A stretch of 5,190 nt of DNA. Source: Caldifarciminota bacterium. Its GTDB lineage: Bacteria > Hydrothermota > 32-111 > QNBC01. The position numbers and the translations under genes were made by a program. The notes below the pieces were generated by a model, which saw only the letters and a list, made by a program, of their open reading frames with translations, did not search any database and was not told where the DNA came from. The stretch covers positions 1-5,190 of the forward strand of contig JAGLYS010000075.1 of the NCBI GenBank assembly GCA_023132105.1, written 5' to 3'. Of the stretch, positions 1 to 5,190 are shown piece by piece (within the stretch, counting starts at the first letter, position 1; each line of letters starts with the position of its first letter).

Positions 1-584
1 TCTTTTACCTGATACTCATAAATATCTTTATTTTGAAGTAAATTTGACAATTCACTTTCCATTTCCTTTAATGTATGTCTTTTTGACAAAAGATCCTTTA
101 ATATTCTTCTGTATTGTACAATTAAATTATCATGATCTCCATAATCATCTATTAATTCGAGCTGTCTTTCAGGAAATAGTAGTGATTGATGCTCATGTTG
201 TCCATGAAGATCAATAAGGTACTGTCCAATTTCCTTTAATATATTTATTGTTACAGGTGTATCATTTATATATGAACGTGAATTCCCTTTTCCGTTTATT
301 CGTCTTCTTACTATTAAGGGATCACTATATTCAATACTATTCCTATCAAGAACCTCTTTTGCAGAATCATTGATATTGGTAAACACGCCTGAAATTTCTG
401 AATAGTTTTCCCCTTTTCTCAGCATTGTTCTATCAAATCTCTCTCCAAGTAAAAGATTAATCGAATTAATAATTATTGATTTTCCTGCACCTGTTTCACC
501 CGTCATAACATTAAAATATTTCCTTAAATCTATTATTATGCTATCGATTATTGCAATATTTTTTATCGATAATTCCAGAAGCAT
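1..584 (-). CDS. recN: DNA repair protein RecN, N-terminal part (runs off left edge)
   Basis: RecN is an SMC-like ATPase that acts early in recombinational repair of DNA double-strand breaks, on the nucleoid. I translated the minus strand from the ATG at 584 and found 194 residues open to the window edge; the family is usually about 550-570 residues, so roughly the first third is present. The start MLLELSIKNIAIID matches the family N-terminus. The Walker A motif GETGAGKS is at residues 29-36. A family-typical segment, RRRINGKGNSRSYIND, is at about 93-108. DLHGQHEHQSL, a strong RecN signature, is at 125-135. After about residue 139 the protein becomes charged and helical, as expected for entry into the coiled-coil arm. 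Walker B and the C-terminal head half lie outside the window. The start is 1 bp after the nadK stop and has a strong ribosome binding site. No SOS-box-like operator can be placed here because the upstream DNA is nadK coding sequence, so any damage control would come from elsewhere. Identification is firm. Confidence 0.96.
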   Translation of the reverse strand, partial: MLLELSIKNIAIIDSIIIDLRKYFNVMTGETGAGKSIIINSINLLLGERFDRTMLRKGENYSEISGVFTNINDSAKEVLDRNSIEYSDPLIVRRRINGKGNSRSYINDTPVTINILKEIGQYLIDLHGQHEHQSLLFPERQLELIDDYGDHDNLIVQYRRILKDLLSKRHTLKEMESELSNLLQNKDIYEYQVK

Positions 585-585
585 A

Positions 586-1416
586 CTACCCTCCCCAGTC
601 CAGTTTTTCTCTTAACAAATCGAAATAATTTTCTTTATAGCTCTTTATAACCTTAATGTTATATTCCGCTTTTTTAATACTTACAACATCTCCAACTTCA
701 AGATTTCTCTGTAGCTGTCCATCAAATGATATTATTGCATGTTGTGATTCCAGCTTTATTTCTATATCTGTATCCGGAGAGACAATAAAAGGCCTATGAC
801 CAAGGTTATGAGGAGATATCGGTGTTATAATTATAGAATCTATTGTTGGTATTAATATGGGACCTCCGGAAGCAAGTGAGTAAGCAGTTGAACCTGTCGG
901 TGTAGAAAATATTATGCCATCGGATCTAAATTTTGCGACCTCTACCCCATCGAGTTTGAGTTTTAAAGTTATAATTCTTAAAGTGCTTCCCATATGGATT
1001 ACAATATCATTAAGACAATAATATGTTTCACCTGTGAATTTACCATTAAGAATCATTCTATGCTCTACTCTATAGTTATTATTCAATATCTCTTCTAACA
1101 TCTCTATAATTACATTTTCTTTAGTAGATGCGAGAAACCCAAGATGTCCGACATTCACTCCCCATATTGCTTTTCCGGAATCTTTGATAAAGTGAGATGT
1201 TTTAAGAAATGTCCCGTCACCACCAACAGATATAATAAAATCGGATTCCTTAACAATTTCTTTTATTGGTGATATTTTAATATTACTATCCTTCAAATCC
1301 TTGTAATAATCCTGTATAAATACAATAATACCTTTTTTATTTGTATAATCGATAATTTTTCTTATAACGGTTTCAGATGCTTTTTTCTTTGTGTTTGCTA
1401 TTATTCCTATATTCAT
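586..1416 (-). CDS. nadK: NAD kinase
   Basis: NAD kinase is the cytoplasmic enzyme that phosphorylates NAD at the 2'-hydroxyl of its adenosine ribose, supplying NADP for biosynthesis and redox defence. At 276 residues it is normal length. Visible motifs in order are the N-terminal strand MNIGIIANTKK, the catalytic GGDGT at residues 65-69, VNVGHLGFL at 87-95, LNDIVI at 135-140 (the family's Asn-Glu motif, here Asn-Asp), the glycine-rich block DGIIFSTPTGSTAYSLASGG at 166-185, TPISPHNLGHRPF at 198-210, and FDGQ at 231-234. The C-terminus LREKLDWGG is also typical. The start is fixed by the conserved GIIANT strand directly after it, because no Shine-Dalgarno sequence precedes the ATG (the 8 bases between prmC's stop and this start are TTACTGAT). 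It probably depends on coupling with prmC. Adjacency to recN is common across bacteria (family knowledge). No sign of damage. Confidence 0.97.
   Translation of the reverse strand: MNIGIIANTKKKASETVIRKIIDYTNKKGIIVFIQDYYKDLKDSNIKISPIKEIVKESDFIISVGGDGTFLKTSHFIKDSGKAIWGVNVGHLGFLASTKENVIIEMLEEILNNNYRVEHRMILNGKFTGETYYCLNDIVIHMGSTLRIITLKLKLDGVEVAKFRSDGIIFSTPTGSTAYSLASGGPILIPTIDSIIITPISPHNLGHRPFIVSPDTDIEIKLESQHAIISFDGQLQRNLEVGDVVSIKKAEYNIKVIKSYKENYFDLLREKLDWGG
589..596 (-). promoter_or_regulatory. Strong ribosome binding site of recN inside the end of nadK
   Basis: On the minus strand the bases before the recN ATG read GGGGAGGG, then TAGT, then ATG. The GGGAGG core lies about 5 nt from the start codon and is a good anti-Shine-Dalgarno match. 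The same bases form the last codons of nadK (Trp-Gly-Gly-stop), so the site is wholly within coding sequence. It is the only clear Shine-Dalgarno sequence among the four gene starts visible here, and it supports the chosen recN start. Confidence 0.85.
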
Positions 1417-1424
1417 ATCAGTAA

Positions 1425-2273
1425 TTAAAAGTTTATTATACAGTATCTATACAAATTATTGTAATCTTTATAAAATGTATTTTCAAGTCCCTTTTCATTA
1501 ATATAGCTCTCTAATATTTCCTTCCCCGAATCATCGAATTCAATTATAACCTCCCCCTTTTTATTAATATAGTCACCAATAGAATCTATAAATACTTTTA
1601 TAATATCAAGCCCGTCCTCTCCACCTTCAAGAGCAAATCCCGGTTCATATGTTACCTCAAGCTGAAGATTCTCCATCTGCTCCCTATTTAGATACGGAAG
1701 ATTGGCTGTAATTATATCTCCTTTCACTTTTATACCTTCAAACAGATTGCCGGTATTAAATGAATATTTTCTATTTACTCCAAGTAATCTTTCTGCATTC
1801 TCTTTTGTGATATCCACTGCATCTTTAGAAATATCAGAGAAAATAACCTCTACATCATCAACATAATAAGAAGAAGCAATCCCTATTGCACCGCACCCCG
1901 TACCAATATCAATCAATGTTCCGCCTTTTCTCGCTTTTAAAAAATCAATCGATTTTTCAACAATAAACTCTGTTTCAGGTCTTGGAATAAGAACTTTATC
2001 GTTAATATTAAAACTCAAACCAAAAAATTCAGCTCTATTAATTAAATATTGTATCGGTACCCCTTTTATTCTCTCTTTTACAAAATTTCTATATTTACAA
2101 AGTTCATTTTCACTAACTAATTTGTCGAATTTCAGATAGAGATCAAGTCTTTTTAAATCAAGAATATCTGCAAGCAACAATTCAGAGGACAACCTTGGTT
2201 CAGATACTTTTTTTTGGATAAAGTATTTTTTTGTTACTTCAAGTAATTCCTTTATAGTCCATTCTTTTATCAT
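1425..2273 (-). CDS. prmC: Release factor glutamine N5-methyltransferase PrmC (HemK family)
   Basis: PrmC uses S-adenosylmethionine to methylate the side-chain amide of the GGQ glutamine in class I release factors, which raises peptide-release efficiency. The 282 residues match the family length. The N-terminal helical substrate-recognition domain (about 1-80) begins with TIKELLEVTKKYF and includes EPRLSSELLLADIL. The linker is FNINDKVLIPRPETE (88-102). The Rossmann-fold domain has SAM motif I IDIGTGCGAIGIA (121-133), an acidic residue after strand 2 (FSDIS, 145-149), the catalytic loop NLPY (191-194), and LEGGEDGLDIIKVFI (215-229). The usual catalytic motif is NPPY, so the first proline is replaced by leucine. 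The usual C-terminal EIG...Q motif also reads EFDDSGKE (245-252). Both differences look like lineage variation in an intact enzyme, and the prfA neighbour supports the PrmC role over other methyltransferases. Its ATG overlaps the prfA stop in ATGA, with no Shine-Dalgarno sequence, which implies translational coupling. Confidence 0.95.
   Translation of the reverse strand: MIKEWTIKELLEVTKKYFIQKKVSEPRLSSELLLADILDLKRLDLYLKFDKLVSENELCKYRNFVKERIKGVPIQYLINRAEFFGLSFNINDKVLIPRPETEFIVEKSIDFLKARKGGTLIDIGTGCGAIGIASSYYVDDVEVIFSDISKDAVDITKENAERLLGVNRKYSFNTGNLFEGIKVKGDIITANLPYLNREQMENLQLEVTYEPGFALEGGEDGLDIIKVFIDSIGDYINKKGEVIIEFDDSGKEILESYINEKGLENTFYKDYNNLYRYCIINF
2270..2273 (-). promoter_or_regulatory. ATGA stop-start overlap of prfA and prmC
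   Basis: On the minus strand the four bases read ATGA: the prmC start ATG shares two bases with the prfA stop TGA. No Shine-Dalgarno-like sequence lies within about 20 nt upstream (the nearby bases are AATGCTCGATAATTT). Overlaps of this kind usually allow a terminating ribosome to re-initiate on the next gene. Here that would tie synthesis of the modifying enzyme to that of its substrate, RF1. The overlap is seen directly; coupling is inferred. Confidence 0.8.
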
Positions 2274-3349
2274 AAATTATCGAGCATTATTGATTGAAAT
2301 TCCACTATAAATGCTTCTATTACCTCATCCAAGCTACCTTCCATTATTTCTCCCAGTTTATACAAAGTAAGATTTATTCTATGATCCGTAATCCTGTTTT
2401 GAGGAAAATTGTATGTTCTAATTCTCTGGCTTCTATCCCCTGTCCCTACCTGTTTCTTTCTCTCATCATCAATCTTCCTGTTTTCTTCCTTGATTTTCAA
2501 ATCATAGAGCCTTGCTTTTAAAACTTTCATAGCTTTAATTCTATTTTTATACTGGCTTCTTTCGTCTTGACATGTGACCACAATACCTGTGGGTTCATGT
2601 TTTAGTCTGATAGCTGTAGCAACTTTATTTACATTCTGCCCACCAGCACCCGAAGCATGAAAAACATCGGTTTTAATATCAGAAGGATTAATATCTATCT
2701 CCACATCTTCAGCTTCTGGTAATACCGCAACAGTTACGGCAGATGTGTGTATTCTCCCGCCAGATTCGGTTGATGGTACTCTTTGAACCCTATGTGTACC
2801 ACTTTCATATTTCAATTTACCATAAGCTCCATAACCCTCTATATTTGCAATTATCTCTTTAAATCCACCAAGCTCAGTCATATGAGAACTAATAACCTCA
2901 ATCTTCCATCCCTGTGCTTCGGCATATTTAGTATACATTCTGAAAATATCACCGGCAAAAAGAGAGGCCTCTTCTCCACCAACACCAGCCCTTATCTCAA
3001 GAATAATATTTCTACTATCTCTTGGGTCACTTGGCATAAGTTGTATCATCAATTTTTTCTCTATTGCCTCAATTTCCAACTGAAGATTTTCGATTTCATC
3101 TTTTATCATCTCAATCATGTCAGGATCCTTTTCAATTTTCAACAACCCTTCATTGTCCTTGATCTGCTTTAAAGTAGTTTTATATTTATCGTAATAATCG
3201 ATGTTTTGTGATATTTCTTTCTCTTCTTGAGACAATTTCTTAAATTTATTAATATCTTTTATCACAGCAGGATCAGATAGATCCTGCTGTATCTTTTTAT
3301 GTTTATCTTCTAAAATATCAAGTTTTTCAATTAATCTATTATTAAGCAT
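2270..3349 (-). CDS. prfA: Peptide chain release factor 1 (RF1)
   Basis: RF1 enters the ribosomal A site at UAA and UAG stop codons and triggers hydrolysis of peptidyl-tRNA. The 359 residues are full length for the family (about 355-360). A helical, charged N-terminal domain (about 1-110) begins MLNNRLIEKLDILEDKHKKI and has the common DLSDPAV segment at 23-29. Domain 2 contains EIRAGVGGEEASLFAGDIFRMY (118-139), then HRVQRVPSTESGGRIHTSA (186-204). Within it, Pro-Ser-Thr at 192-194 is the PxT codon-reading tripeptide of RF1; RF2 would have SPF. Domain 3 has SGAGGQNVNKV (233-243), with Gln238 the residue PrmC would methylate, followed by the QDERSQ.NR.KAM block (261-274). C-terminal RIRTYNFPQNRITDHRI (309-325) is typical. 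The start lies 4 bp after the ppdK stop with no nearby Shine-Dalgarno sequence; a GGGAG at 3370-3374 is 20 nt away, too far for normal use. The start is supported by alignment with the usual family N-terminus. Confidence 0.97.
   Translation of the reverse strand: MLNNRLIEKLDILEDKHKKIQQDLSDPAVIKDINKFKKLSQEEKEISQNIDYYDKYKTTLKQIKDNEGLLKIEKDPDMIEMIKDEIENLQLEIEAIEKKLMIQLMPSDPRDSRNIILEIRAGVGGEEASLFAGDIFRMYTKYAEAQGWKIEVISSHMTELGGFKEIIANIEGYGAYGKLKYESGTHRVQRVPSTESGGRIHTSAVTVAVLPEAEDVEIDINPSDIKTDVFHASGAGGQNVNKVATAIRLKHEPTGIVVTCQDERSQYKNRIKAMKVLKARLYDLKIKEENRKIDDERKKQVGTGDRSQRIRTYNFPQNRITDHRINLTLYKLGEIMEGSLDEVIEAFIVEFQSIMLDNL
3264..3290. repeat. Perfect 11-bp inverted repeat with 5-nt loop, within prfA
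   Basis: The + strand reads ACAGCAGGATC, AGATA, then GATCCTGCTGT, and the two arms are exact reverse complements. It covers codons for about residues 21-29 of RF1 (QQDLSDPAV), some 60-86 nt into the gene. In the mRNA it could form a stable stem with a 5-nt loop. On the minus strand it is followed by GATAAAAGATATT, not a T run, so it is not an intrinsic terminator of the operon. On the + strand it is followed by ATCTTTTTATG, which is only weakly terminator-like. Function unknown; it may be coincidental. Confidence 0.7.
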
Positions 3350-3353
3350 AATA

Positions 3354-5190
3354 TTATTTTACTAATAATCTCCCAAATGATTTTATTTCCCCTTTTTTCT
3401 CTTTTATAACCGCCTGTGCTGCTGCAAGCATAGCAATAGGGACTCTGAATGGTGAACAACTTACATAGTTCATATTAATAAGATGACAGAACTCGACACT
3501 TGATGGTTCTCCGCCATGTTCACCACAGATACCTATCTCAAGCTCCGGTTTTGTCATCCTGCCTTTTTCTATCGCTGTTCTTAAAAGCTGACCAACACCT
3601 TCTCTATCAAGTACGGCAAATGGATCATTCTTAAGAATATGCTTATCATCAATATATACTTTCAAAATTTTTCCCACATCATCTCTTGAAAATCCAAATG
3701 TTGTTTGAGTAAGATCATTAGTACCGAAAGAGAAAAAATCAGCATGCTTCGCAATCTTATCAGCAATTATAGTTGCTCGTGGTAATTCTATCATAGTTCC
3801 TATCATATATCTAAGGGAAGAATTGTACTTTACTATCGCTTCTTTAGCAGCTTCTTCTACAACTATTCTCTGTGAACTTAGTTCCGCCTCTATCCCCACA
3901 AGAGGAATCATCACCTCGGGAAATACATTTATCCCCTCTTTTTCAACCTCACATGCAGCTTCGAATACAGCTCTCGCTTGCATCTTTGTTATCTCGGGAT
4001 AAGTAATACCCAGCCTACACCCTCTATGTCCTAACATCGGATTGGATTCATGCAATGAATCGATTTTTTCTTTAATCTCTTCAACTGAAAGATTCATCTC
4101 ATCAGCAAGTTCTTTTATAAGTTCTTTATCTTCAGGTAGAAATTCATGCAAAGGTGGGTCCAATAATCTTATAATTACAGGATATCCATCCATCACTCTA
4201 AATATTCCTGCAAAATCTTCTTTCTGCATCGGGAGTACCTTTGCAAGTGCTTTCTCCCTCTCCTCTCTGGAACCGGAAAGAATCATTTCCCTCATTATCT
4301 TTATTCTATCCTCAGCAAAAAACATATGTTCTGTTCTACATAACCCTATACCTTGTGCTCCAAAATCCCTTGCAACTTTGGCATCATGTGGTGTATCGGC
4401 ATTTGCCCTTACTCCAAGTCTTCTTGTCTCGTTTACCCATACCATAAAGTCATGAAAATCATCCTCTATCTTTGGATCTATTGTTTTAAGTTTGCCAAGA
4501 TATACATTACCGGATGTACCATCTACCGTTATATATTCATTCTTATTTATCGTAAGATCACCTATTTTTATCGTTTCAGTCTTATAATCTACCGTTATTG
4601 CCTCGCAACCTACTACACATGTTTTACCCATACCTCTCGCAACTACGGCAGCATGTGATGTCATTCCTCCTCTCGATGTAAATATCCCATTGCATGCATT
4701 CATACCTGCAACATCCTCGGGAGATGTTTCCGTTCTAACAAGTATTGTATCTATTCCATTTTCCTTTGCATCTATAGCTTCTTCAGGAAAAAATACGACT
4801 TTACCTATAGCAGCACCTGGAGATGCCGCAAGGCCTTTTGCAAAAGGTTTATGGTTTTTTATCTCTATAGGATCAATTATCGGATGAAGGAGTTGATCAA
4901 GTTGCATTGGTTCTACACGCATAAGTGCTTCCTCTTTTGAAATTAAGCCCTCTTTCACCATATCAACTGCTATTTTTATAGCTGCCTTACCTGTCCTTTT
5001 TCCATTTCTGGTTTGAAGCATCCAAAGCTTTCCATTCTCGATTGTAAATTCTATATCTTGCATATCCCTATAATGGTTTTCGAGTTTATCCCTAATTACA
5101 ACTAATTCCTGATAAACTTCAGGCATTACCTCTTCTAATGTGGGTAATATAGAATTTCCCTTTGTGGCAAGATTCATCTCTTGAGGTGTT
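3354..5190 (-). CDS. ppdK: Pyruvate, phosphate dikinase, C-terminal part (N-terminus beyond right edge)
   Basis: PPDK interconverts ATP, phosphate and pyruvate with AMP, pyrophosphate and PEP in the cytoplasm, through a phosphohistidine that swings between two active sites. The frame stays open to the edge: codons for TPQE precede the first Met, continuing the family's RTPQ segment, so the ATG at 5177 is internal. The visible 611 residues suggest that about 275-280 are missing from a protein of some 880-890. Numbering from that Met, the end of the ATP-grasp domain shows E43, Q55 and R57 (LQTRNGKRTG). The swivel domain shows GGMTSHAAVVARGMGKTCVVG with catalytic His175 and the threonine (T173) that is the regulatory phosphosite in enzymes controlled by PDRP kinases. 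The PEP/pyruvate barrel shows R281 (CRTEHMFF), R337 and D340 (IIRLLDPPLHEFLP), E464, N487 (GTNDLTQ) and Cys551 (GICGEHGGEP), the acid-base residue. These align with the catalytic set known from Clostridium symbiosum PPDK. An intact stop lies 4 bp before prfA. Confidence 0.97.
   Translation of the reverse strand, partial: TPQEMNLATKGNSILPTLEEVMPEVYQELVVIRDKLENHYRDMQDIEFTIENGKLWMLQTRNGKRTGKAAIKIAVDMVKEGLISKEEALMRVEPMQLDQLLHPIIDPIEIKNHKPFAKGLAASPGAAIGKVVFFPEEAIDAKENGIDTILVRTETSPEDVAGMNACNGIFTSRGGMTSHAAVVARGMGKTCVVGCEAITVDYKTETIKIGDLTINKNEYITVDGTSGNVYLGKLKTIDPKIEDDFHDFMVWVNETRRLGVRANADTPHDAKVARDFGAQGIGLCRTEHMFFAEDRIKIMREMILSGSREEREKALAKVLPMQKEDFAGIFRVMDGYPVIIRLLDPPLHEFLPEDKELIKELADEMNLSVEEIKEKIDSLHESNPMLGHRGCRLGITYPEITKMQARAVFEAACEVEKEGINVFPEVMIPLVGIEAELSSQRIVVEEAAKEAIVKYNSSLRYMIGTMIELPRATIIADKIAKHADFFSFGTNDLTQTTFGFSRDDVGKILKVYIDDKHILKNDPFAVLDREGVGQLLRTAIEKGRMTKPELEIGICGEHGGEPSSVEFCHLINMNYVSCSPFRVPIAMLAAAQAVIKEKKGEIKSFGRLLVK

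Larger units (their letters stand above)
1..5190 (-). other. Probable single operon segment ppdK-prfA-prmC-nadK-recN
   Basis: Five genes run in the same direction with junctions of +4, -4, +8 and +1 bp, leaving no room for independent promoters or terminators between them. Cotranscription is inferred from this spacing. Promoters inside coding sequence, for example in the 3' part of ppdK, cannot be excluded by eye. Both ends of the operon are outside the window. The content joins carbon metabolism (ppdK), translation termination (prfA, prmC), cofactor supply (nadK) and DNA repair (recN); only the prfA-prmC pair is a clear functional unit. Confidence 0.8.

Noticed and set aside
542..573. Repeated ATCGAT-containing motifs near the recN start as a possible operator
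   Set aside because: The copies are imperfect, lie downstream of the recN start inside its coding region, and encode ordinary family residues (LSIKNIAIID).
1692..1703. NLPY as evidence that the gene is KsgA rather than PrmC
   Set aside because: The N-terminal TIKELL helix, IPRPETE linker, GGEDGLD block and prfA neighbour are PrmC hallmarks; KsgA lacks them.
1940..1957. AT-rich inverted repeat (AAAAATC / GATTTTT, 4-nt loop) in prmC
   Set aside because: A seven-base, mostly A-T stem is common in sequence of this composition and lies inside an intact reading frame.
2963..2972. 10-bp palindrome AGAGGCCTCT in prfA
   Set aside because: Short, and it encodes the conserved GEEASL segment of RF1; likely coincidence.
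3264..3300. Intrinsic terminator at the prfA hairpin
   Set aside because: In the direction of the operon the stem is not followed by a T run and lies within an intact gene. On the + strand the following T run is short and there is no plausible gene for it to terminate.
4834..4847. 14-bp perfect palindrome CCTTTTGCAAAAGG in ppdK
   Set aside because: It encodes conserved PFAKG residues, and a 7+7 palindrome is not surprising by chance in a window of this size; no operator role is supported.
2294..4887. Open reading frames of 65-137 codons on the + strand (e.g. 2783-3172, 4042-4455, 4353-4658)
   Set aside because: They lie antisense to strongly conserved prfA and ppdK coding sequence, resemble no family I know, and are low-complexity (Phe/Tyr/Ile- or Ser-rich) as expected of shadow frames.
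5175..5177. ATG as the start of a short PPDK
   Set aside because: The frame continues upstream to the window edge as TPQE, matching the conserved PPDK RTPQ segment, and the ATP-grasp part would be cut in the middle; the gene simply begins outside the window.

Overview
The window is an unbroken, AT-rich stretch of bacterial chromosome (GC roughly one third by eye). Five protein genes all lie on the minus strand and are packed almost without spacers, so it reads as part of one operon. Transcription runs from high to low coordinates: ppdK (C-terminal two thirds, entering at the right edge), prfA, prmC, nadK, recN (N-terminal third, leaving at the left edge). Junctions are 4 bp between ppdK and prfA, a 4-bp ATGA overlap between prfA and prmC, 8 bp between prmC and nadK, and 1 bp between nadK and recN. 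No intergenic stretch is long enough for a promoter or terminator. There are no RNA genes, mobile elements or CRISPR arrays.

All five products are well-known housekeeping families. PpdK is pyruvate, phosphate dikinase, interconverting pyruvate and PEP. PrfA is peptide chain release factor 1, with an intact GGQ and a PxT codon-reading motif. PrmC is the methyltransferase that modifies the glutamine of that GGQ, so enzyme and substrate are made from overlapping genes. NadK makes NADP from NAD. RecN is the SMC-like double-strand-break repair ATPase. The conserved active-site residues can be read in each protein, and no frameshift or premature stop was found.

The organism cannot be named securely. 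AT-rich codon use (many ATA, AGA, AAA and TTA codons), PPDK, and a prfA-prmC plus nadK-recN arrangement fit a low-GC, possibly anaerobic bacterium. Deferribacterota is a low-confidence guess from general knowledge, not something the sequence proves.

I see no undescribed multi-gene system. The second-look items are smaller. PrmC carries NLPY where the family has NPPY. A perfect 11-bp hairpin lies inside the start of prfA. Three of the four visible start codons have no Shine-Dalgarno sequence, while recN has a strong one embedded in the Trp-Gly-Gly-stop end of nadK.
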